A stretch of 64,000 nucleotides of DNA from Pterobdella sp. o SKG-2022 (Eukaryota; Annelida; Clitellata; Hirudinida; Piscicolidae). How positions within the stretch are numbered: position 1 is the stretch's first letter; each line of letters begins with the position of its first letter. Below, piece after piece: positions 1-11,139 of this stretch. The stretch spans positions 1,163,172 through 1,227,171 of the forward strand of contig OZ038323.1 of assembly GCA_964035795.1 (NCBI GenBank), written 5' to 3'. The position numbers and the translations under genes are program-made. Under the pieces are notes generated by a model. That model saw only the letters and a list, made by a program, of their open reading frames with translations. It did not search any database and was not told the origin of the DNA.

Positions 1-1
1 G

Positions 2-163
2 AAAGATCATTTGTCGCTGCCCATCTTGAGAGGTTTTGTTGAAGAACTTGTTGGATTTGGAGAAAGGGACATCGGGAAAATTGAGAGGATGGAGATAGGG
101 GGGTCTGTGTTGAAGCACCCTGATGGGGCTGAAGACCTCTCTTGGTGGGTACGCCATTCTTGA
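2..163 (+). CDS. possible terminal coding exon, unknown protein (partial)
   Basis: The frame starting at base 2 is open for 53 codons from the window edge to TGA at 161-163. It is GC-richer than its surroundings, and about 40% of codons begin with G, as expected of real coding sequence. It would read as the C-terminus of a protein ending in AEDLSWWVRHS. AATAAA-like signals follow at about 262-278. The family is not recognised. The strand is uncertain: the minus strand is also open over 1-199 behind a good acceptor (CTTGTAG), in a phase that would fit the exon ending at 1028. One of the two readings is an artefact. I prefer plus on codon composition. Confidence 0.4.
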   Translation, partial: KDHLSLPILRGFVEELVGFGERDIGKIERMEIGGSVLKHPDGAEDLSWWVRHS

Positions 164-199
164 CTTTTTATCCTCCTCGTCAAAGTGGGACGGGTAGCG

Positions 200-985
200 C
201 TACAAGATTAAATTGTTTTTATAAAAAATCAATATAATTAAGTTTTGACTATGGAATTTAAAATAAACTTGAAATAAAGATGGAAAAAGAAAGCATTAAA
301 TTGTACATTAAAAACTTGATTGAAATGGCATTGAAAACATGAAAGAAGACCTTCATGTTGCTTTTATTATTCCCCTGGTTACAATACATTATATTTCACA
401 TTTATATCTTCATTTCCAATTATCCCATCAATTTTATGTCTCAAAAGCATTCACAAATAAAACATTCTTGCAACTTTGTTATTACAAACTTTTCATCTTC
501 TTCTAAAATTGAGCGTATTATATTGGATTTTTAAAATAATCAATATGAAAAAAACTGAAAACAACACAAAATTGCAATTACCAAACAAATTTGAAACGAT
601 CAGAAACGAATGTGCTGTTCAAGTCTGCATGTTCCAGCCCCCCTTCCCTCCCCTTTTACTCCCCCTCTTACACTTCTTTTCCTCCTATTCTCTCCTCCTC
701 TTACCTTTCTTTTCCTCCTCTTATAGTTTACATCAATTTCATTTTGTTACTGAAACTCCAATTGAAAATTGTACACACACAAAAGAATCGTATGTTTGAG
801 TCATTTCATGGGGACAAAAGATTCATAAACACAATTATGACAATGATTTGAACAAACAACACACCATCAGTTGAAGACAAAAACAGCAAATAAATCATAA
901 CATTGAACATTCAGCAAAAACATCAAAATTAAAGTTTCAGTACCTTTGTTCACCATAAATTGCACATTCGGAGTCGTCCAAAAGT
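200..985. other. non-coding stretch with CT-rich tract
   Basis: AT-rich sequence with a pyrimidine-rich patch at about 625-730 (CCTCC/TCTCC runs). That patch keeps two frames open without a credible protein. I see no gene, RNA or transposon motif here. Confidence 0.6.
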
Positions 986-1183
986 TTAAACAGCATCAGA
1001 CACATAAATAGAGGCAGATCCACTCACCCAAGCCTCTTCCTTCTTAAGATTCACTCTCTTAACCTCCTTCATCTCAAGATCAGCATCCCAAATCATACGA
1101 CCCAGCTGAAACATTTCCATATGTACCTCAACTAGCCACCAACACCACTCCTCAACCATCACCACATCTTTCTCTGCCCATCC
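986..1183 (-). CDS. candidate host exon, unknown protein
   Basis: On the minus strand a frame opens behind TTGATAG (possible acceptor at 1184-1185) and runs 65 codons to TAA at 986-988. Nearly half the codons start with G. The peptide is acidic/basic and helical (for example DADLEMKEVKRVNLKK). A textbook donor, TTGG|GTGAGT, lies at 1022-1027, so the exon may instead end at 1028 (52 codons, phase 0) with the remaining 13 codons and stop in the intron. If 1-199 is read on the minus strand, its phase is compatible with this donor. The protein is not recognised. Confidence 0.45.
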   Translation of the reverse strand, partial: GWAEKDVVMVEEWCWWLVEVHMEMFQLGRMIWDADLEMKEVKRVNLKKEEAWVSGSASIYVSDAV

Positions 1184-3189
1184 CTATCAATACCACACCA
1201 ACCCTTCCAACTCATCACCATCACTGCTACTTCTTTCCCACCTTCAACCCTACAACGTTCTAACTAGATATTATGAGTTGAATGCAATAGAATTATTGCT
1301 ACAGATTATTTGATAGAATATTGCTTTGAATGGTTTTGAAAATTATTTATGAAACAAAGGTGGTGTGCTGTAGACGTTGTTTGTTGCACAAACAATGCAG
1401 ACATACCCTACAAGTAAGTGCCATCAATAGTCACGTAGTTTTAAACTGCCTTCATAATATTCATTTATTCAGCGCTGAATAAATGTGGCAAGGTTTTGTT
1501 GATGTTTCGAATAATATTTTTATTAAACATCTTCTATTCAAATGTAACGAAAGATATATCATCCAATTAATCATATCTTGCAAAAACAGCTCAACTTTTC
1601 TCAGCGAAACATTTGTGAACCTTCTTGTATAATTTTACCTATTTATTTGAAAACTTAAAAATCAAAAAATAAACTTCCCAATAAAATCTTATTCAATTGT
1701 ATAAACGCATTTAACAAAATGGGGCATACATTTTTTCAAAAAATGGTTTTAATATTTCACGAAGCAATCAAACACATCATGACGTCATTATCGACCAAGA
1801 CACGAATGCCACTGGAATCCAGTTAATTGTGGTTGTTTCAGCTTTTTTGCCACAAAACACCAAACCATCATCCAAAAATCCAAAAATATCTCTTGAATCT
1901 TAAAATGGAAGGATTTTGAAATTCTCATTGACTCAAAAGATGGAGGGGAGTTGCCGCTAGGCTCTTGTTGAGGCCATGTGTCCAAGAAGGGTACGATGCC
2001 ATACGTTATCAAAAGCATCATGTGTTGGTCTATTGTCCCTTCAACTTGAGTTGAGTTACATCATATAGTCTTAGAACATTCAAAGATTGGAACAGCTCTG
2101 ATTTGAAATTAAATTTAATTTCTCCAACAAAACACCCAGTTGACACTAGAGCAGAACAGAGAGGTTTTTATTGAAATGTTCAACATCATTATCAGGAGCT
2201 CTCAACTTTGCAGGTTAAAAAAATAAGTATTTTGAAAGAACTTTTGTATTTTTCTGTTTTATCGAATTCATGAAGGCTTTTACAAATACAGTTTTGCATT
2301 ACATGAAAAAATTTAATGGAAGCATTCAGAATAAATAACGAAAAAAAAATACTCTAAAAAACAAGTCGAAAGCTTAGCAGACTTGTCTAAAAAATATTCA
2401 AAATGATAACTTATCCACATTTGAACACAATGTCAATCCCTAATATATACACATCATCTTTTTTTGAGCGCATGCAAACATCATTTTGTTACGATGGCAT
2501 GTTTCGTTGATGCTCTTCTTAGACAGCAACAAATGCCGATTATCATATCAAAGCTTTGAGCATTTCAAAAATGAAATATTGGCTCAGTTTCATGTGAAAT
2601 TCATTTCAAAAAACAAATAATTAACCAATTCCATTTGATGTAATTTTTTTATGGATTATAAAGATTATTTAAGGTTGATGGCTGGTGAGCAGAATCTTTT
2701 CTTTAGTCTCATTAATGAAAGTTTTAAAAACTAAATTATGAATAAACATTTTTGATAGATGATCAACGACACATACAATATTTAATGGAACAATCAATAA
2801 CCTACACGAATATTCAATGAAAAAGTGATAACACACATTCTTTATCAACACAAACGACCATTTCTGCTCAGATCTGAGACCACAACATCTCATCAACGTG
2901 GTGTTATGAGGCAGGTGTTTCGAACTAGTTTCATGAACAATTTATAGTTTTTGATAAATTCAAACATTTGTATCGAGTGGCATGGTAATGTTAGGGGCAA
3001 GTTGAATTTATTTGAAATTATTTTTTCACGAAAACAAAATTATAAATTGTTTGATTTGTAAAACTACTTCAAATAAGCACGAGAGTATAATAATAATTTG
3101 TATAGCGGCCCTGACGTATGGCTTAGAAGTGCTCTGATATGGACTGCTTGAAAAAAATGTTTTTAAATTATTATTAGAAATAATATAGG
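1184..3189. other. AT-rich non-coding stretch
   Basis: There is no feature I can defend. Short minus-strand frames at about 1790-2020 and 2670-2900 lack splice context and family motifs. The one near 1960 contains LLGHMAS, which faintly resembles a LINE C-terminus. Confidence 0.5.
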
Positions 3190-3965
3190 ACGAGGCAGCT
3201 TTCAAATAAAAAGGTAGAGTTTTAGAGAAAAAGCAGATTTGGCATAAAAATGAGAAAGAGAGATAATGAAGAATTGATAGCGGGTAGACGATAGTAGGCC
3301 AGCACGCTTAGGAGGCAGAAAAAGGTTAAAAAGATAGGAAGGTGAATGAGAATGAAAAATTTTGTACATAAGAGTACAGATTTTATATAAGAAAAGATAA
3401 TAAAGGTCAATAAGAGATGAAGAGAGATGAAAAAATTTAGGAGTATGAGAGACCAGGTGAGCATCAGAGTTGAACACTTCAATAAGAGGTTAGAGGGTAA
3501 ATTCAGGAAGATTATAGTATAAAGAGTTGCAGTAATCAAGACGAGAGAAAACAAGAAAGCAGACAAGAATCATAAGAGAGGCATCATCGAGGTAAAAAGA
3601 AATCTGTCTGATACGACGTAGGTGGTAGAAAGAAGAAGAAGCAACAGAAAAATTTTGAAGTTTGAAAGAAAAAGGAAATTTAAAATGAGACATGACTGAA
3701 AATGGTAGAAAAGGAGTGAATGATGAGGTGAGAAAAGATCGTAGTGGGAGGGAGAGGATGGGAAAGATTTGGACTGTAAAAAATAGATAAAATTGAACTT
3801 TGAAAAATTGATTTAGGATGTATAAAGTCACTTCAAGAAAAAATAGAATTAAGAAAAGACTTCTTTTATTGTTTCTTTGGTTGCAAAAAAAGAGGAAAGA
3901 GAGAGAAAGAAGTGAAGATAAAGGTGTCGTTAGCAAAAAAATGGAAAATGAGAAGAATGAAAAAT
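3190..3965 (-). mobile_element. CR1/L2-like LINE, reverse-transcriptase C-terminal fragment
   Basis: The minus strand encodes, across overlapping broken frames, the conserved C-terminal part of CR1/L2-type reverse transcriptases: SSFYHLRRIRQISFYLDDAS followed by LVFSRLDYCNSLYYNLP (about 3500-3630), then SDAHLVSHTPKF (about 3420-3470). The catalytic core and endonuclease are absent. The sense strand is very pyrimidine-rich, so the translation is rich in Ser, Phe and Leu. It is a decayed, 5'-truncated copy. Confidence 0.8.
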
Positions 3966-4177
3966 AAAGAATAGAGGTTTAAAAATAGATGCTTATGATG
4001 TTATCGAAAAGTTATATCTTAATATTTTCAATTAGTGCATATTTACCACAACATTTTTGATAAGATCGGATCAAATAAATGTATAAAAAGGTTAACTATA
4101 AACTAGATTAATCAATATTGGAAATGAGTTTGTTTAAATGGCCAATAGACATTATATATGCTCCTTTCATAGCCTAC

Positions 4178-4234
4178 GTTCTCCTTATTCCTCCCGTCTC
4201 CTCCGTCATCTGTGCACATCTCCAGGTGCTTACT
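4178..4234 (-). CDS. candidate internal exon, unknown protein
   Basis: A GC-rich island in AT-rich sequence. On the minus strand, 19 codons (SKHLEMCTDDGGDGRNKEN) lie between an acceptor GCTCAG and a donor GTAGGC, phase 0 at both ends, with a high share of G-first codons. It may belong to the same minus-strand gene as the 986-1183 block. The plus strand is also open here, so strand and coding status are tentative. Confidence 0.3.
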
Positions 4235-4433
4235 CTGAGCAATGTCACATGTGTAAACATTCAAATTTTTCCATCATTTACTCTTAACACACAGTCTTTA
4301 AACACCTTTCTGTATTCGCACATGTGTGAATGATGCAGACGAGCAAACTTGATGTGTTTTTCCATAATCTTGCACCTTTTGTGTCAAAGGTTTTGTGGTG
4401 TGCTCTTAATTTGATAAATTGCGATTTAGTGTC

Positions 4434-5477
4434 TTTGCTGTTATGTGTTACTTTGCTGTTATGTGTATCTTTGCTGTTATGTGTATCTTTGCTGTTATGT
4501 GTATCTTTGCTGTTATGTGTATCTTTGCTGTTATGTGTATATTTGCTGTTATGAGTATCTTTGGTGTTATGTGTATCTTTGCTGTTATGTGTATCTTTGC
4601 TGTTATGTGTATCTTTGCTGTTATGTGTATCTTTGCTGTTATGTGTATCTTTGGTGTTATGTGTATCTTTGGTGTTATGTGTATCTTTGCTGTTATGTGA
4701 TTCTTTGGTGTTATGTGTATCTTTGCTGCTATGTGTATCTTTGGTGTTATGTGTATCTTTGCTGCTATGTGTATCTTTGCTGTTATGTGTATCTTTGGTG
4801 TTATGTGTATCTTTGCTGTTATATGTATCTTTGGTGTTATGTGTATCTTTGCTGTTATGTGATTCTTTGCTGTTATGTGTATCTTTGGTGTTATGTGTAT
4901 CTTTGCTGTTATGTGTCTCTTTGCTGTTATGTGTATCTTTGCTGTTATGTGTATCTTTGGTGTTATGTGTATCTTTGGTGTTATGTGTATCTTTGCTGCT
5001 ATGTGTATCTTTGCTGTTATGTGTATCTTTGCTGCTATGTGTATCTTTGGTGTTATGCGTATCTTTGCTGTTATGTGTATCTTTGCTGTTATGTGTTACT
5101 TTGCTGTTATGTGTATATTTGCTGTTATGAGTATCTTTGGTGTTATGTGTATCTTTGGTGTTATGTGTATCTTTGCTGTTATGTGTTACTTTGCTGTTAT
5201 GTGTATCTTTGCTGTTATGTGTATCTTTGGTGTTATGTGTATCTTTGGTGTTATGTGTATCTTTGCTGCTATGTGTATCTTTGCTGTTATGTGTATCTTT
5301 GGTGTTATGTGTATCTTTGGTGTTATGTGTATCTTTGGTGTTATGTGTATCTTTGGTGTTATGTGTATCTTTGGTGTTATGTGTATCTTTGGTGTTATGT
5401 GTATCTTTGGTGTTATGTGTATCTTTGGTGTTATGTGTATCTTTGGTGTTATGTGTATCTTTGCTGCTATGTGTATC
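4434..5477. repeat. 18-bp minisatellite, 58 copies
   Basis: Tandem array of the unit TTTGCTGTTATGTGTATC; 1044 bp equals exactly 58 units. The main variants are GCT or GGT at the fifth to seventh base and GCTGCT in a few units. Nine GGT units in a row (5298-5459) look like a recent local expansion. A block with a GTGTTACT start and ATATTT/GAGTATC variants occurs near 4449-4570 and again near 5095-5141, suggesting an internal segmental duplication. The period is a multiple of three and lacks stops, so long frames are open by chance. Confidence 0.97.
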
Positions 5478-5618
5478 TATGTATTGTTATTCATGAAAAT
5501 TAATTAAATTTTTGACCAAAGGGAAATCTTCAAAATTTTCCAACTGTAGTCGTCATATCCTCTATGCTGGCTTTCATAATGTGACTATTGTTGTTTTTTT
5601 GTCATTTTTATGTTATTG

Positions 5619-5819
5619 TTACGTCGACACATTATTATTCCAACCATAATTCTCCCCATCAGCGATCGATATATTGGCAAGGTTGATGTTAATTGTGAAA
5701 ATATCATCATTAGTTTCAGTATTATCAAAATGAATTTGAATATTTTTGAATTTTGTGCGAATAAAGAGTGAAAATCGATATGAATTCAAATTGATCGAAG
5801 TGCAATGCAAATCCATCAT
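5619..5819 (-). other. short minus-strand open frame, unrecognised
   Basis: A 66-codon minus-strand frame (contains HFDNTETNDDIFTININLAN) with protein-like composition but no recognised family and no convincing splice sites. It may be an exon of an unknown gene or chance. Noted because the other strand here is stop-rich. Confidence 0.2.
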
Positions 5820-5926
5820 CTTTTTAAATAATTATTTTGTTTTTTTATTTGTATGAACGTTCAATAAGTAATAATTGTTTCAAATAAAGAGGGTTAAATT
5901 TTTTGAAATAAAGCTTTTTATGCCAG

Positions 5927-6546
5927 GGTTGCATTTGATGGCTTGATTTCCCAGCCAAGTTCTCTGTTGGATGCCACACTATTTGAGACTTTAAATCGTG
6001 AAAAATTCATTTGAAAAAAAAGAATAATTTTATAAAAAGCTTGTAAGAGAGCTTTGTTGAGAATTTTGTGAAGCCACTAGTGCATCAACAACAGAAGCTG
6101 AACAATATGGCCTTCAATGCAGAACATTTCAGCTGCAGTGATGAAGATACAACTGAGAACAAGAAGTATGTTGAGATGTGGAGCATTGAAACATCAGGCC
6201 TTCAAATCACTATCCATCATCGATATCTCTCTTCTTGAACGTCTGATTACCCTTGTGTGTTTCCTTGTGGCAGTTTTGTGTATCTATTCGATTCCGATCC
6301 AGTTTTCATAGTATATAAACTCATTTCTCATGTTTGTTAAGAAATTCAAATTATCAAACTTTTAAATGTAGACACAAAATTGTGAAACTCGAAGATGCCG
6401 AAAACGTGGATGAGAAGTGGACAGGTAGTATGGTAATAATAAATGTTCAGAAATCAAATGTATCGTGGTCATACTGGTTCAGTACCGACTAGGAATTGAA
6501 CATTTGCTCAGTTGGTGCTGTCCAACAAATTTTTCAGCATTTGTGA
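5927..6546 (+). CDS. candidate 3' exons of an unrecognised host gene
   Basis: Four short blocks join in phase through consensus splice sites. 5927-5997: acceptor GCCAG, donor C|GTGAAA. 6048-6165: acceptor TGTAAG, donor AA|GTATGT. 6372-6424: acceptor ATGTAG, donor ACAG|GTAGTA. A weaker terminal block is 6512-6546: acceptor GCTCAG, stop TGA at 6544-6546. The introns would be 50, 206 and 87 nt. The joined peptide includes FDGLISQPSSLLDATLFETL, NQSFVENFVKPLVHQQQKLN, an acidic SDEDTTENKK, then HKIVKLEDAENVDEKWT. Codons are rich in first-position G. I do not recognise the protein, and upstream exons were not found. The last exon overlaps an opposing open frame and is the least certain. Confidence 0.4.
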
Positions 6547-6990
6547 CCGAATGTTTAGATCCGTTTTTACCTGTCAAAAAAGCGAGAAAGCTTGAAACTT
6601 CAGCATTTAACTCATGGCTGTTCAAATGTAAATCAATAATAAGATGCAAGCCAAACATGCATCTTCTCTGAACATCGTTACCCTTGCACGTCTGATGCTG
6701 GTCAATGAAAGTGCCTTGTATAACCTCAAAAACCAAAATGCCTTGAACTAAACTTTTACACATTACTGTGCTTGTGAACACCTTTGTAACGACTCGTATG
6801 GACTGAAAACATTTTTGGTCTCCCATGACTATCTCAATTTTCTTCTTCTAGTCTCTTTGAAAGTTGCTCCATTGTGAATGTTGTTGTTGGCAACATATCC
6901 ACGTGTTTTATTTGATCTTTTTCTATCTTTTTATTCCTCCCTAAACACTCCCTGAGCCAAGAAGTCTTGATTTCATAAATCTTTCAATCT
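6479..6990 (-). pseudogene. unrecognised minus-strand reading frame with one frameshift
   Basis: Two adjoining minus-strand frames read like one coding sequence with a +1 shift near 6848. The first (about 6990-6848) includes YEIKTSWLRECLGRNKK and MEQLSKRLEEEN. The second (about 6848-6479) includes CFQSIRVVTKVFTSTVM and ends at SKCSIPSRY. Composition and G-first codon use are protein-like across about 165 residues. I recognise no family; a decayed transposase or a retrocopy is possible. It overlaps the weak last exon of the plus-strand candidate gene. Confidence 0.35.
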
Positions 6991-7696
6991 TCAATCTACA
7001 CAACGTTGCTCTATCACTTAACTTCACATAATCAACTTTTATTTCAAATGTGTGCAGATGTTAACAAACCTCACAACTGCCCATGAACTACATCGATCCG
7101 CAAACTTTCTTACAATGCACTCTTATCGCCTGCGTAGCATGTCGCTAATCAATTACAACATAACTTTTGATAAAAAATAATTTTAAAAACTTCAAATAAT
7201 TAAAAAATCGCAGTTTTGATTCGAGTATAAAATGGGAAGCTATAATGAAAAAATTGAATGCATATTGAATATATTTTGTCGTTCTGCTTTAATATTCACC
7301 CATCCATCACCATCAACCTATCGATTCTTAGATCTTTCTATAATTAAAAGTAATGACTTCTTTTAATAACCTTTTCAAAGTTTTTAACTCATTGTGGATT
7401 TTATTTGGAAATATTTTTCATTAAGCAGAATTTTTATGTTTGAAAAAAAAGAAATAATTTAGCTTTGAAAGAATTTATTTCCCTTTTGCAATCAATCGGC
7501 AATTTTACGAACTGAAATTTTTTAAATTTATTATGCGAGAGTGCCAAAATATAAAGCTCAGTTCACATTCGTTTCGTTTTCTAATCTTTCATACTTCATT
7601 TTTCAGTCTCATATCTGAATGTCTATCTATTTAAGATAGATAGATTGCTTATACAAAAAAAATGAGTTGTTTTTTTCGGATTTAATATCTTCAGAA
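6991..7696. other. AT-rich non-coding stretch
   Basis: No coding, RNA or transposon signal seen. Confidence 0.55.
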
Positions 7697-8541
<845 letters not shown>

Positions 8542-10235
8542 ATTATCAATATTATTATTATTAGATTTATTCTATATTTGAATAATGCTTAAAAGCAAGA
8601 GACCCAAGAAACATTTCCTCAAGGCTTTTCAAAAATATATATCAGAAAGTTTGAATAAAAACCAATGAGAACTTTTCTGTGTTTGAAAAAGACTTAGAAA
8701 CAAAGTAATTGTGAAGACTTCTTTCAAATGTGCTCTTTATTTCCCATTTATTCCTAAATGACAACTTGATTATTTCCAATCATCAATCAATCAGTTCAAA
8801 ATCAAAATTCCCCATTACACAAATGCATTTGAAGCATCATCTGAATGCAAATGCAGGCACAATTTTGAACCTAATCTCATGCACGCTTAATGCTTCAATT
8901 AAGATTACAACATTGCCCGCTCAAACTACCACTCAATAGCAACTGCCGATGATATTGAAAAATAATGAATGAAAAATTATTGTTTTCAATTATTTAAAAT
9001 CAACAATTTTTAGCAATCATAGCTAGAGCGATGTTTGGGATTTTAATTCTTTTGAGTTTAACTTGTTTTAAACTTCTTATTGCATTTTATACCCATCAAT
9101 CGCTTTGACTCTAATTAGCTTTTTGAATTGTGTTGAATGAAACATTTTGATTCTGTTGAAATTAATAAAAGCATCAACCTGCTTCAAAATATGAAAATTT
9201 GAAAGACAAAACAGAAAAGATTGGCATCTATTACACATAGGATATTCTGAATGAAAAAAAATGATTTGTTAAGTTCATTAAAAAATTTAAAAATCTTTTC
9301 TCAACATTTGAAATATTTTTCGAATCCAAAATGGTCAGAACAGATGCAAACATATCACAGCTTATCTACTCGACTGGTCACAAAACCCTATCATATCTCT
9401 GCACTCTCTCAGATAATATATCTATTCATGTTTAGGGAGTAAAATTTTGAAATAAATATCGATTTTTGCTCTATTTATTTTTTATATCTCTTCTAACAAC
9501 CTGCCCATCAATCGCTTTCATTTAAGCTCAACATTCATAAATTATTCATAATATTATCATAAATTATAATATTTTTAATATATTTAGCGCCGAACAAGCA
9601 ACTAAGACAAATTTGTATTAAATAACATATCAACCAACAAAAAAACTTTTGTCCCACTCTTGTATAAATATCAAGAAATCGATAATGTAAAACTTCTAGT
9701 ATAACATGAAAAAGTGGTATGATGTAAGGGTGAGGTAGTTTGAAATGCAGAACTACTACCCATGCAAAAATATGAGTTTGTAATTTTTATTTCCAAGTTA
9801 GCAGTAAAATACGATTCCATGGAAATAGTAATGCTAATTATTTAATATTTTAAATTCAACAATGTCATAAGTGGTTCTTTCAATTCATAACTTCAATTGC
9901 TTATGAATAAAGAAAAGTTTGAATTATGGAAATGCTAGCTCATCTTTTTGCTTAAATAAATTTATTTACTAAAAATGTTCAAGATATAATCGAAACGTAG
10001 TTTTATCAAATTTTTCATTCATATATAAAAGAAAAACTTGGACTAATTGAAAAACATTTGAGCATTTGAAATTGTTCAAACAACTACCTGGAATTCTGTG
10101 GCTAAAGACTGCATATCCCTTATGGCAATATACACCTACAACAACATGGAAACAAGATAAAAACTTTCAATCTTCAAATGATCGTCAAGTCATTCCTCAA
10201 AATTGGAAGCAGACAAACATATAGACCGGCAGGTT

Positions 10236-10240
<5 letters not shown>
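8542..10240. other. AT-rich non-coding stretch
   Basis: Only short chance frames are present. No recognisable gene, RNA or mobile-element motif. Confidence 0.55.

Positions 10241-10300
<60 letters not shown>
10241..10300. repeat. (TA)n microsatellite
   Basis: Thirty perfect TA units, directly abutting the 3' side of a minus-strand CR1/L2 fragment. Confidence 0.97.
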
Positions 10301-10301
<1 letters not shown>

Positions 10302-10303
<2 letters not shown>

Positions 10304-10880
10304 AAGTAAAGAGAAAGAGAAGAAAACTTAGCAGAGTCGGAAGCTAGAGTAGAGGAAGAAAAACTAGATATGGGAAAAAACAGATACTTTCATAAGTAGA
10401 AAGAAGTAGAGAGAGGATTTTAAGGAGCACGATCAAGTTCAAGGAAAAAAAAAGAGGACCATATAGCTCGGAGGTGGAGCATTAGATGAAATATCTAAAG
10501 TTATCGAGTTCGATCCCACGTGGACCGACAATTAGCACCTGTTCCACAGCTACATTAAATTTTTAACAAGTGCTTTGAAAAAGCGCTTTATAAATACCAC
10601 ATTATAGCACAAGCAGAGACGAGAGAAGCAGAAGAAGCAGGTTTATGCCAGGTCTCACTGAGAGCTAGAAAGTCAAGGTTGGAGTCAGAAAAGAGGTTAA
10701 AAACATGAGTAGATTTGTTATTAAGGGATCTCATAGTATTAAATGAGATAAACTTATGAAATTTAAGAGTCGTGAGATGAGTTGAAAGCTTTAGATTTTA
10801 GGTCGAAAGAGGAGATAAGAGGGGATGAAAAATTAAAAAAAAAGTAGTGAAAGATCATCAATGACAGAGTTTAAAAAATG
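10302..10880 (-). mobile_element. CR1/L2-like LINE, endonuclease-region fragment
   Basis: The minus strand from about 10740 to 10640 is nearly identical to 42900-43020 on the plus strand (endonuclease region containing SDSNLDFLALSETWH). Similarity resumes beyond the inserted SINE at about 10450-10310, matching 43060-43190. The element was therefore split by a later SINE insertion. It carries only part of the endonuclease domain and many stops. Confidence 0.8.
10455..10607 (+). mobile_element. tRNA-derived SINE, copy 1
   Basis: A tRNA-like head with an A-box-like TAGCTCGGAGGTGGAGC (10464-10480) and a B-box-like GAGTTCGATCCC (10506-10517) is followed by a non-tRNA body ending in AAAGCGCTTTATAAATACCAC. 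The head matches the copies at 11562-11725 and 25925-26015. It sits inside the CR1/L2 endonuclease fragment and so is younger than it. Transcription would be by RNA polymerase III, with mobilisation by a partner LINE. Its tail differs from that of copy 2. Confidence 0.75.
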
Positions 10881-11139
10881 CTTCAAAAGTAGAAAAATGG
10901 AAACTGGAAATCAAAATAGGTGCAAACAGGCGAGTCTGTCACCGTTGCAGGCTCCAGCATCATCAACATGGGGTGCAAGCTTTTCAATCCAGACAAATTA
11001 TTGACTAAATTTTTGAAAGAGCTTCTCTATGACTATTGTGATTTGATGTAAGCTAACAATTCAGAATGATTCAGGTCCTTATTATTTTTTTATACTTTAT
11101 CATTGAATTTAAGTTTTTGAAACGATACCAGTTTTTCGT
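10881..11139. other. non-coding stretch
   Basis: No feature seen. Confidence 0.5.

Noticed and set aside
476..851. Two overlapping plus-strand frames rich in Ser/Leu/Pro
   Set aside because: Low-complexity CT tract; no motif, no splice or conservation signal.
1788..2021. 77-codon minus-strand frame
   Set aside because: Could be a LINE C-terminal scrap (LLGHMAS in another frame), but too short and decayed to call.
4434..5507. Long overlapping open frames of 119-352 codons (repeated CCYVYL, FAVMCI or CVSLLL units)
   Set aside because: Artefact of an 18-bp stop-free minisatellite open in all forward frames; no start context, splice signals or flanking coding sequence.
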